Positions 53,701 to 64,000 of a DNA stretch of 64,000 nt are shown piece after piece. The notes under the pieces are model-generated. The model did no database searches. It had not been told where the DNA came from and saw only the letters and a list, made by a program, of their open reading frames with translations. The position numbers were made by a program, and so were the translations under genes. The stretch is from the NCBI GenBank assembly GCA_027186245.1, contig CP114482.1:11055209-11119208 (forward strand), in the 5' to 3' direction. Source of the stretch: Coriaria nepalensis (Eukaryota; Streptophyta; Magnoliopsida; Cucurbitales; Coriariaceae). Positions within the stretch are counted from its first letter, which is position 1; every line of letters starts with the position of its first letter.

Positions 53701-54740
53701 TGATCTATTGAAGGAAACAATGCATTTTTTTAGCCTTGAAGTCATGTCACTGAGTCTCTTCTAGTCATTAAATCATTCTAAATTAATTCGAACGAATTCT
53801 ATTTTCTCCCTTCAAACATTATTTTCTTACATAACTTGCAATTAATCTACTAAAGACAACAATGCATTATTTTAGCATTAAAAAGCATATCACTCAGTGT
53901 TTTCAACCATTAAATTGTTTGAAGGCACTTCGAACCAATTGTATTTTTGTATTTTAAACACGACTTTCATTCATAACTTGCACGTGATCTACTGAAGGCC
54001 ACTATTCATTTTTTAGCCTTTAATTCATATTATTGCGTCTCTTTTAATTATTAAATCTTTCCAAATCTCTTCGAACGAAATTCGGCCTTTAAACATGACT
54101 TTCGTGCATAACTTGCAGTTGATCTATTGAAGGAAACAATGCATTTGTTTAGCCTTGAAGTCATGTCACTGAGTCTCTTCTAGTCATTGAATCATTCCAA
54201 ATTAATTCGAACGGATTCTATTTTCTCCCTTCAAACATTATTTTCTTACATAACTTGCAATTGATCTACTAAAGACAACAATGCATTATTTTAGCATTAA
54301 AAAGCATATCACTCAGTGTTTTCAATCATTAAATTGTTTGAAGGCACTTCGAACCAATTGTATTTTTGTATTTTAAACACGACTTTCATGCATAACTTGC
54401 ACGTGATCTATTGAAGGCCACTATTCATTTTTTAGCCTTTAATTCATATTATTGCGTCTCTTTTAATCATTAAATCTTTCTAAATCACTTCGAACGAAAT
54501 TCGGCCTTTAAACATGACTTTCGTGCATAACTTGCAGTTGATCTATTGAAGGAAACAATGCATTTGTTTAGCCTTGAAGTCATGTCATTGAGTCTCTTCT
54601 AGTCATTAAATCATTCTAAATTAATTCGAACGGATTCTATTTTCTCCCTTCAAACATTATTTTCTTACATAACTTGCAATTAATCTACTAAAGACAACAA
54701 TGCATTATTTTAGCGTTAAAAAGCATATCACTCAGTCTTT
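50700..54740. repeat. Segmental duplication, right copy
   Basis: It matches 41.9-45.9 kb in the ordered markers listed there: 50797, 51371, 52008, 52341, 52457, 53041, 53233 and 54181. It lacks the 838-bp duplication present in the left part of the other copy. Between about 53260 and 54100 it has an 838-bp two-trimer insertion of its own, or the other copy lost it. Homology fades near 54740, where this copy has CAGTCTTTTC and CTCTTTCTGC. Confidence 0.87.
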
Positions 54741-57700
54741 TCAATCATTAAATTGTTTGAAGGCACTGTAAACCAATTCTCTTTCTGCATTTAAAAAGCG
54801 ACTTTCATGCATAAATTGCAATTGATCTATTGATGGCAACTATGCATTTTTTAGCCTTAAAGTCATATTTTTGCGTCTCTTTTAGTCAGTAAATCATTCT
54901 AAATCACTTCGAACGAAATTCGGCCTTTAAACATGACTTTTGTGCATAACTTGCAGTTGATCTATTGAAGAAAACAATGCATTTGTTTAGCCTTGAAGTC
55001 ATGTCACTGAGTCTCTTCTAGTCATTAAATCATTCTAAATTAATTCGAACGAATTCTATTTTCGCCCTTCAAACATTATTTTCTTACATAACTTGGAATT
55101 AATCTACTAAAGACAGCAATGCATTATTTTAGCGTTAAAAAGCATATCACTCAGTCTTTTCAATCATTAAATTGTTTGAAGGCACTGTAAACCAATTCTC
55201 TTTTTGCATTTAAAAAGCGACTTTCATGCATAAATTGCAATTGATCTATTGATGGCAACTATGCATTTTTTAGCCTTAAAGTCATATTTTTGCGTCTCTT
55301 TTAGTCAGTAAATCATTCTAAATCAATTCGAACGAAATTCGGCCTTTAAACATGACTTTTGTGCATAACTTGCAGTTGATCTATTGAAGGAAACAATGCA
55401 TTTTTTTAGCCTTGAAGTCATGTCACTGAGTCTCTTCTAGTCATTAAATCATTCTAAATTAATTCGAACGAATTCTATTTTCTCCCTTCAAACATTATTT
55501 TCTTACATAACTTGCAATTAATCTACTAAAGACAACAATGCATTATTTTAGCAGTAAAAAGCATATCACTCAGTGTTTTCAATCATTAAATTGTTTGTAG
55601 GCACCTCGACCCAATTGTATTTTTGTATTTTAAACACGACATTCATTCATAACTTGCAAGTGATCTATTGAAGGCCACTATTCATTTTTTAGCCTTTAAT
55701 TCATATTATTGCGTCTCTTTTAATTATTAAATCTTTCTAAATCTCTTCGAACGAAATTTCAGCCTTTAAACATGACTTTTGTGCATAACTTGCAGTTGAT
55801 CTATTGAAGGAAACAATGCATTTGTTTAGCCTTGAAGTCATGTCACTGAGTCTCTTCTAGTCATTAAATCATTCTAAATTAATTCGAACGAATTCTATTT
55901 TCGCCCTTCAAACATTATTTTCTTACATAACTTGCAATTAATCTACTAAAGACAACAATGCATTATTTTAGCGTAAAAAAGCATATCACTCAGTCTTTTC
56001 AATCATTAAATTGTTTGAAGGCACTATAAACCAATTCTCTTTTTGCATTTAAAAAGCGACTTTCATGCATAAATTGCAATTGATCTATTGATGGCAACTA
56101 TGCATTTTTTAGCCTTAAAGTCATATTTTTGCGTCTCTTTTTGTCAGTAAATCATTCTAAATCACTTCGAACGAAATTCGGCCTTTAAACATGACTTTCG
56201 TGCGTAACTTGCAGTTGATCCATTGAAGGAAACAATGCATTTATTTAGCCTTGAAGTCATGTCATGAGTCTCTTCTAGTCATTAAATCATTCTAAATTAA
56301 TTCGAACGGATTCTATTTTCTCCCTTCAAACATTATTTTCTTACATAACTTGCAATTAATCTACTAAAGACAACAATGCATTATTTTAGCATTAAAAAGC
56401 ATATCACTCAGTGTTTTCAATCATTAAATTGTTTGAAGGCACTTCGACCCAATTGTATTTTTGTATTTTAAACACGACTTTCATTCATAACTTGCACGTG
56501 ATCTATTGAAGGCCACTATTCATTTTTTAGCCTTTAATTCATATTATTGCGTCTCTTTTAATTATTAAATCTTTCTAGATCTCTTCGAACGAATCTCGGC
56601 CTTTAAACATGACTTTTGTGCATAACTTGCAGTTGATCTATTGAAGGAAACAATGCATTTGTTTAGCCTTGAAGTCATGTCACTGAGTCTCGTCTAGTCA
56701 TTAAATCATTCTAAATTAATTCGAACGGATTCTATTTTCTCCCTTCAAACATTATTTTCTTACATAACTTGCAATTAATCTACTAAAGACAACAATGCAT
56801 TATTTTAGCGTTAAAAAGCATATCACTCAGTCTTTTCAATCATTAAATTGTTTGAAGGCACTGTAAACCAATTCTCTTTTTGCATTTAAAAAGCGACTTT
56901 CATGCATAACTTGCAATTGATCTATTGATGGCAACTATGCATTTTTTAGCCTTAAAGTCATATTTTTGCGTCACTTTTTTCAGTAAATCATTCTAAATCA
57001 CTTCGAACGAAATTCGGCCTTTAAACATGACTTTCGTGCATAACTTGCAGTAGATCTATTGAAGGAAACAATGCATTTGTTTAGCCTTGAAGTTATGTCA
57101 CTGAGTCTCTTCTAGTCATTAAATCATTCTAAATTAATTCGAACGGATTCTATTTTCTCCCTTCAAACATTATTTTCTTACATAACTTGCAATTAATCTA
57201 CTAAAGACAACAACGCATTATTTTAGCATAAAAAAGCATATTACTCAGTGTTTTCAATCATTAAATTGTTTGAAGGCACTTCGAACCAATTGTATTTTTA
57301 TATTTTAAACACGACTTTCATTCATAACTTGCACGTGATCTATTGAAGGCCACTATTCATTTTTTAGCCCTTAATTCATATTATTGCGTCTCTTTTAATT
57401 ATTAAATCTTTCTAAATCTCTTCGAACGAAACTCGGCCTTTAAACATGACTTTTGTGCATAACTTGCAGTTGATCTATTGAAGGAAACAATGCATTTGTT
57501 TAGCCTTGAAGTCATGTCACTGAGTCTCTTCTAGTCATTAAATCATTCTAAATTAATTCGAACGGATTCTATTTTCTCCCTTCAAACATTATTTTCTTAC
57601 ATAACTTGCAATTAATCTACTAAAGACAACAACGCATTATTTTAGCATAAAAAAGCATATCACTCAGTGTTTTCAATCATTAAATTGTTTGAAGGCACTT

Positions 57701-58640
57701 CGAACCAATTGTATTTTTGTATTTTAAACACGACTTTCATTCATAACTTGCACGTGATCTATTGAAGGCCACTATTCATCTTTTAGCCTTTAATTCATAT
57801 TATTATTGCGTCTCTTTTAATTATTAAATCTTTCTAAATCTCTTCGAACGAAATTCGGCCTTTAAACATGACTTTCGTGCATAACTTGCAGTTGATCTAT
57901 TGAAGGAAACAATGCATTTTTTTAGCCTTGAAGTCATGTCACTGAGTCTCTTCTAGTCATTAAATCATTCTAAATTAATTCGAACGGATTCTATTTTCTC
58001 CCTTCAAACATTATTTTCTTACATAACTTGCAATTAATCTACTAATGACAACAATGCATTATTTTAGCATTAAAAAGCATATCACTCAGTCTTTTCAATC
58101 ATTAAATTGTTTGAAGGCACTGTAAACCAATTCTCTTTTTGCATTTAAAAAGCGACTTTCATGCATAACTTGCAATTGATCTATTGATGGCAACTATGCA
58201 TTTTTTAGCCTTAAAATCATATTTTTGCATCTCTTTTTTCAGTAAATCATTCTAAATCACTTCGAACGAAATTCGGCCTTTAAACATGACTTTCGTGCAT
58301 AACTTGCAGTAGATCTATTGAAGGAAAGAATGCATTTGGTTAGCCTTGAAGTCATGTCACTGAGTCTCTTCTAGTCATTAAATCATTCTAAATGAATTCG
58401 AACGAATTCTATTTTCTCCCTTCAAACATTATTTTCTTCCATAACTTGCAATTAATCTACTAAAGACAACAATGCATTATTTTAGCATTAAAAAGCATAT
58501 CACTCTGTATTTTCAATCATTAAATTGTTTGAAGGCACTTCGAACCAATTGTATTTTTGTATTTTAAACACGACTTTCATTCATAACTTGCACGTCATCT
58601 ATTGAAGGCCACTATTCATTTTTTAGCCTTCAATTCATAC
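54741..58640. repeat. Mixed A1/A2 trimers
   Basis: A1 trimers with CATAAATTGCAATTG cluster at 54.8-56.1 kb. One A2 near 55598 (TAGGCACCTCGACCC) is related to the 1255-bp family 9207 bp away, but has lost CACGTG (GCAAGTGATC). At 57211 and 57630 a pair of C monomers with ACAACGCATT and GCATAAAAAAGC lies 419 bp apart, marking a one-trimer duplication. I saw nothing besides satellite. Confidence 0.75.
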
Positions 58641-61600
58641 TATTGCGTCTCTTTTAATTATTAAATCGTTCTAAATCTTTCTAAATCTCTTCGAACGAAA
58701 CTCGTCCTTTAAACATGACTTTTGTGCGTAACTTGCAGTTGATCTATTGAAGGAAACAATGCATTTGTTTAGCCTTGAAGTCATGTCACTGAGTCTCTTC
58801 TAGTCATTAAATCATTCTAAATTAATTCGAACGAATTCTATTTTCTCCCTTCAAACATTATTTTCTTACATAACTTGCAATTAATCTACTAAAGACAACA
58901 ATGCATTATTTTAGCATTAAAAAGCATATCACTCAGTGTTTTCAATCATTAAATTGTTTGAAGGCACTTCGAACCAATTGTATTTTTGTATTTTAAACAT
59001 GACTTTCATTCATAACTTGCACGTGATCTATTGAAGGCCACTATTCATTTTTTAGCCTTTAATTCATATTATTATTGCGTCTCTTTTAATTATTAAATCT
59101 TTCTAAATCTCTTCGAACGAAATTCGGCCTTTAAACATGACTTTTGTGCATAACTTGCAGTTGATCTATTGAAGGAAACAATGCATTTTTTTAGCCTTGA
59201 AGTCATGTCACTGAGTCTCTTCTAGTCATTAAATCATTCTAAATTAATTCGAACGAATTCTATTTTCTCCCTTCAAACATTATTTTGTTACATAACTTGC
59301 AATTAATCTACTAAAGACAACAATGCATTATTTTAGCATTAAAAAGCATATCACTCAGTGTTTTCAATCATTAAATTGTTTGAAGGCACTTCGAACCAAT
59401 TGTATTTTTGTATTTTAAACACGACTTTCATTCATAACTTGCACGTGATCTATTGAAGGCCACTATTCATTTTTTAGCCTTTAATTCATATTATTATTGC
59501 GTCTCTTTTAATTATTAAATCTTTCTAAATCTCTTCGAACGAAATTCGGCCTTTAAACATGACTTTTGTGCATAACTTGCAGTTGATCTATTGAAGGAAA
59601 CAATGCATTTTTTTAGCCTTGAAGTCATGTCACTGAGTCTCTTCTAGTCATTAAATCATTCTAAATTAATTCGAACGAATTCTATTTTCTCCCTTCAAAC
59701 ATTATTTTCTTACATAACTTGCAATTAATCTACTAAAGACAACAATGCATTATTTTAGCATTAAAAAGCATATCACTCAGTGTTTTCAATCATTAAATTG
59801 TTTGAAGGCACTTCGAACCAATTGTATTTTTGTATTTTAAACACGACTTTCATTCATAACTTGCACGTGATCTATTGAAGGCCACTATTCATTTTTTAGC
59901 CCTTAATTCATATTATTGCGTCTCTTTTAATTATTAAATCTTTCTAAATCTCTTCGAACGAAACTCGGCCTTCAAACATGACTTTTGTGCATAACTTGCA
60001 GTTGATCTATTGAAGGAAACAATGCATTTGTTTAGCCTTGAAGTCATGTCACTAACTCTCTTCTAGTCATTAAATCATTCTAAATTAATTCGAACGGATT
60101 CTATTTTCTCCCTTCAAACATTATTTTCTTACATAACTTGCAATTAATCTACTAAAGACAACAATGCATTATTTTAGCGTTAAAAAGCATATCACTCAGT
60201 CTTTTCAATCATTAAATTTTTTGAAGGCACTGTAAACCAATTCTCTTTTTGCATTTAAAAAGCGACTTTCATGCATAAATTGCAATTGATCTATTGATGG
60301 CAACTATGCATTTTTTAGCCTTAAAGTCATATTTTTGCGTCTCTTTTAGTCAGTAAATCATTCTAAATCACTTCGAACGAAATTCGGCCTTTAAACATGA
60401 CTTTCGTGCATAACTTGCAGTAGATCTATTGAAGGAAACAATGCATTTGTTTAGCCTTGAAGTCATGTCACTGAGTCTCTTCTAGTCATTAAATCATTCT
60501 AAATTATTTCGAACGGATTCTATTTTCTCCCTTCAAACATTATTTTCTTACATAACTTGCAATTAATCTACTAAAGACAACAACGCATTATTTTAGCATA
60601 AAAAAGCATATCACTCAGTGTTTTCAATCATTAAATTGTTTGAAGGCACTTCGAACCAATTGTATTTTTGTATTTTAAACACGACTTTCATTCATAACTT
60701 GCACGTGATCTATTGAAGGCCACTATTCATTTTTTAGCCTTTAATTCATATTATTATTGCGTCTCTTTTAATTATTAAATCTTTCTAAATCTCTTCGAAC
60801 GAAATTCGGCCTTTAAACATGACTTTTGTGCATAACTTGCAGTTGATCTATTGAAGGAAACAATGCATTTTTTTAGCCTTGAAGTCATGTCACTGAGTCT
60901 CTTCTAGTCATCAAATCATTCTAAATTAATTCGAACGAATTCTATTTTCTCCCTTCAAACATTATTTTCTTACATAACTTGCAATTAATCTACTAAAGAC
61001 AACAATGCATTATTTTAGCATTAAAAAGCATATCACTCAGTGTTTTCAATCATTAAATTGTTTGAAGGCACTTCGAACCAATTGTATTTTTGTATTTTAA
61101 ACACGACTTTCAGTCATAACTTGCACGTGATCTACTGAAGGCCACTATTCATTTTTTAGCCTTTAATTCATATTATTGCGTCTCTTTTAATTATTAAATC
61201 TTTCCAAATCTCTTCGAACGAAATTCGGCCTTTAAACATGACTTTTGTGCATAACTTGCAGTTGATCTATTAAAGGAAACAATGCATTTGTTTAGCCTTG
61301 AAGTCATGTCACTGAGTCTCTTCTAGTCATTAAATCATTCTAAATTAATTCGAACGGATTCTATTTTCTCCCTTCAAACATTATTTTCTTACATAACTTG
61401 CAATTAATCTACTAAAGACAACAATGCATTATTTTAGCATTAAAAAGCATATCACTCAGTGTTTTCAATCATTAAATTGTTTGAAGGCACTTCGAACCAA
61501 TTGTATTTTTGTATTTTAAACACGACTTTCATTCTTAACTTGCACGTGATCTATTGAAGGCCACTATTCATTTTTTAGCCTTTAATTCATATTATTGCGT

Positions 61601-62130
61601 CTCTTTTAATTATTAAATCTTTCTAAATCTCTTCGAACGAAACTCGACCTTTAAACATGACTTTTGTGCATAACTTGCAGTTGATCTATTGAAGGAAACA
61701 ATGCATTTGTTTAGCCTTGAAGTCATGTCATTGAGTCTCTTCTAGTCATTAAATCATTCTAAATTAATTCGAACGGATTCTATTTTCTCCCTTCAAACAT
61801 TATTTTCTTACATAACTTGCAATTAATCTACTAAAGACAACAATGCATTATTTTAGCATTAAAAAGCATATCACTCAGTCTTTTCAATCATTAAATTGTT
61901 TGAAGGCACTGTAAACCAATTCTTGTTTTGCATTTAAAAAGCGACTTTCATGCATAAATTGCAATTGATCTATTAATGGCAACTATGCATTTTTTAGCCT
62001 TAAAGTCATATTTTTGCGTCTCTTTTTTCAGTAAATCATTCTAAATCACTTCGAACGAAATTCGGCCTTTAAACATGACTTTCGTGCATAACTTGCAGTA
62101 GATCTATTGAAGGAAACAATGCATTTGTTT
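58641..62130. repeat. A2-dominated trimers with TATTATTATTGCG insertions
   Basis: Several A2 monomers carry an extra ATT (TATTATTATTGCG), making their trimers 422 bp; those near 59070 and 59490 are 422 bp apart and nearly identical, with a related one near 60750. At about 58665-58690 a tandem microduplication gives AAATCGTTCTAAATCTTTCT, about 11 bp longer than other copies. A1 trimers recur at 60.2 and 61.9 kb. Confidence 0.75.
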
Positions 62131-64000
62131 AGCCTTGAAGTCATGTCACTGAGTCTCTTCTAGTCATTAAATCATTCTAAATTAATTCGAACGGATTCTA
62201 TTTTCTCCCTTCAAACATTATTTTCTTACATAACTTGCAATTAACCTACTAAAGACAACAACGCATTATTTTAGCATAAAAAAGCATATCACTCAGTGTT
62301 TTCAATCATTAAATTGTTTGAAGGCACTTCGAACCAATTGTATTTTTGTATTTTAAACACGACCTTCATTCATAACTTGCACGTGATCTATTGAAGGCCA
62401 CTATTCATTTTTTAGCCTTTAATTCATATTATTGCGTCTCTTTTAATTATTAAATCTTTCCAAATCTCTTCGAACGAAATTCGGCCTTTAAACATGACTT
62501 TTGTGCATAACTTGCAGTTGATCTATTGAAGGAAACAATGCATTTGTTTAGCCTTGAAGTCATGTCACTGAGTCTCTTCTAGTCATTAAATCATTCTAAA
62601 TTAATTCGAACGGATTCTATTTTCTCCCTTCAAATATCATTTTCTTACATAACTTGTAATTCATCTATTGAAGACAACAATGCATTATTTTAGCATTAAA
62701 AAGCATATCACTCAGTCTTTTCAATCATTCAACTGTTTGAGGCACTTCGAACCAATTCTCTTTTTGCATTTAAAATGCTACTTTTGTGCATAACTTGCAA
62801 TTGATATGATGATGGCAACTATGCATTTTTCAGCCTTAAAGTCATATTTTTGTGTCTCTTTTAGTCAGTAAATCATTCTAAATCACTTCGAACAAAATTC
62901 GGCCTTTAAACATGACTTTCGTGCATAACTTGCAGTTGATCTATTGAAGGAAACAATGCATTTTTTTAGCCTTGAAGTCATGTCACTGAGTCTCTTCTAG
63001 TCATTAAATCATTCTATATTAATTCGAACGAATTCTATTTTCTCCCTTCAAACATTATTTTCTTACATAACTTGCAATTAATCTACTAAAGACAACAACG
63101 CATTATTTTAGCATAAAAAAGCATATCACTCAGTGTTTTCAATCATTAAATTGTTTGAAGGCACTTCGAACCAATTGTATTTTTGTATTTTAAACACGAC
63201 TTTCATTCATAACTTGCACGTGATCTATTGAAGGCCACTATTCATCTTTTAGCCTTTAATTCATATTATTATTGCGTCTCTTTTAATTATTAAATCTTTC
63301 TAAATCTCTTCGAACGAAATTCGGCCTTTAAACATGACTTTCGTGCGTAACTTGCAGTTGATCCATTGAAGGAAACAATGCATTTATTTAGCCTTGAAGT
63401 CATGTCACTGAGTCTCTTCTAGTCATTAAATCATTCTAAATTAATTCGAACGGATTCTATTTTCTCCCTTCAAACATTATTTTCTTACATAACTTGCAAT
63501 TAACCTACTAAAGACAACAACGCATTATTTTAGCATAAAAAAGCATATCACTCAGTGTTTTCAATCATTAAATTGTTTGAAGGCACTTCGAACCAATTGT
63601 ATTTTTGTATTTTAAACACGACCTTCATTCATAACTTGCACGTGATCTATTGAAGGCCACTATTCATTTTTTAGCCTTTAATTCATATTATTGCGTCTCT
63701 TTTAATTATTAAATCTTTCCAAATCTCTTCGAACGAAATTCGGCCTTTAAACATGACTTTTGTGCATAACTTGCAGTTGATCTATTGAAGGAAACAATGC
63801 ATTTGTTTAGCCTTGAAGTCATGTCACTGAGTCTCTTCTAGTCATTAAATCATTCTAAATTAATTCGAACGGATTCTATTTTCTCCCTTCAAATATCATT
63901 TTCTTACATAACTTGTAATTCATCTATTGAAGACAACAATGCATTATTTTAGCATTAAAAAGCATATCACTCAGTCTTTTCAATCATTCAACTGTTTGAG
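62131..64000. repeat. 1259-bp tandem duplication running off the window
   Basis: TTAACCTACTAAAG (62241, 63500), CACGACCTTCATTC (62358, 63617), CAAATATCATTTTC (62632, 63891) and ATTCAACTGTTTGAG (62728, 63987) recur at 1259 bp. Copy 1 runs from about 62131 to 63389; copy 2 is cut by the window end at 64000 while still matching. The repeated part contains a trimer unlike its neighbours (about 62630-62990), described separately. Confidence 0.85.
62590..62990 (+). repeat. Island of archaic variant trimer
   Basis: C here has CAAATATCATTTTC and ATAACTTGTAATTCATCTATTG, A has TCAACTGTTTGAGGCAC, GCTACTTTTGTGC and GATATGATGATGG, and B has GAACAAAATTCGG. The C form TTGTAATTAATATATTG and the B form GAACAAAATTCGG are otherwise typical of the left 8 kb. 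So this trimer either escaped homogenisation or came from another part of the array. Confidence 0.7.

Larger units (their letters stand above)
1..64000. repeat. Trimeric higher-order satellite array filling the window
   Basis: The whole window is a head-to-tail tandem repeat with a period of 419-420 bp, seen as successive TTGTTTG starts at 1, 420, 840, 1259, 1679 and 2098, and still in register at the far end (CTGTTTG at 63992). Each period holds three related monomers in fixed order (A about 141, B about 136, C about 142 bp), giving about 152 trimers. All copies lie in the same orientation; I saw no reverse-complement segment, no transposon and no unique spacer. The array is AT-rich and stops are frequent in all frames. 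This organisation is that of eukaryotic nuclear satellite DNA, which usually occupies centromeric, pericentromeric or subtelomeric heterochromatin. I do not recognise the family and cannot assign a lineage. Both window edges cut the array, so its true length is unknown. Confidence 0.98.

Noticed and set aside
1..64000. CRISPR array
   Set aside because: Repeats of this length are contiguous, with no unique spacers between short identical repeats; all of the unit is conserved. It does not fit.
1..64000. Telomeric or microsatellite DNA
   Set aside because: There is no run of TTAGGG, TTTAGGG or another short telomere motif. TATTATTATTG is only a three-unit ATT run inside A2 monomers.
1..64000. 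Transposon or retrovirus remnant giving rise to the repeat
   Set aside because: I saw no LTR ends, target-site duplications, terminal inverted repeats, poly-A tails or coding remnants. The unit is too short and evenly periodic; origin from an element cannot be excluded but has no support.
1..64000. tRNA-, 5S- or Pol III-like promoter boxes in the repeat
   Set aside because: GATC and GTTGATCTATTGAAG resemble fragments of a B box, but no paired A and B boxes with proper spacing, cloverleaf or terminator pattern could be read. TTTT runs are common only because the unit is AT-rich.

Overview
This window is one uninterrupted block of satellite DNA. Base 1 to base 64000 is a head-to-tail tandem array in a single orientation. 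I found no gene, RNA gene, transposon, CRISPR array, telomeric repeat or unique spacer. The sequence is AT-rich and stop-dense: only one open frame of about 60 codons exists in 64 kb, and it is a by-product of two mutations in the repeat. Such an array is typical of eukaryotic nuclear heterochromatin (centromeric, pericentromeric, subtelomeric or knob satellite). I do not recognise the family, so I name no species and cannot say plant or animal.

The basic unit is a trimer of about 419 bp made of three related monomers, always in the order A-B-C: A about 141 bp, B about 136 bp, C about 142 bp. All three start with AAAT, carry TTCGAA at about position 18 in their basic form, and share a CATAACTTGCA box near the middle, so they descend from one ancestral monomer. 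The window holds about 152 trimers. Phase is kept throughout with one exception: a 135-bp B/A fusion monomer that creates an extra unit. It is present twice because it was copied inside a 3066-bp tandem duplication.

Variation is concentrated in the A slot. A1 has CTCTTTTTGCATTTAAAA and a 41-bp dyad. A2 has TATTTTTGTATTTTAAACAC and a CACGTG hexamer. A3 has GAAAAAATTCTATTTTTG. B and C vary less, mostly at diagnostic sites such as AACGAATTC versus AACGGATTC in C.

Layout: 1-7690 is an A3/A1 block with two full copies of a 1678-bp four-trimer unit. 7691-14290 is a 3066-bp unit in two near-identical copies plus a fragment. 14.3-29.0 kb is a mixed zone with several 1-3 trimer duplications. 29.1-33.3 kb and 34.6-38.8 kb are two separate 2.1-kb (five-trimer) tandem duplications. 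41.9-45.9 kb recurs at 50.7-54.7 kb as a roughly 8.8-kb-period segmental duplication with two 838-bp indels. 45.85-49.18 kb holds about 2.65 copies of a 1255-bp unit. 54.7-62 kb is dominated by A2 trimers. 62.1 kb to the end is a 1259-bp tandem duplication that runs off the window and carries an island of old variant sequence resembling the left edge.

Together the blocks read as repeated unequal exchange in whole-trimer steps (1, 2, 3, 4, 5, 7+1 monomer, and about 21 trimers), with short patches that look like gene conversion. No function is proven by sequence. The dyad symmetries, the A2-specific CACGTG and the strict trimer register are the best candidates for something selected. All coordinates of block edges are by-eye alignments and good to tens of bases.
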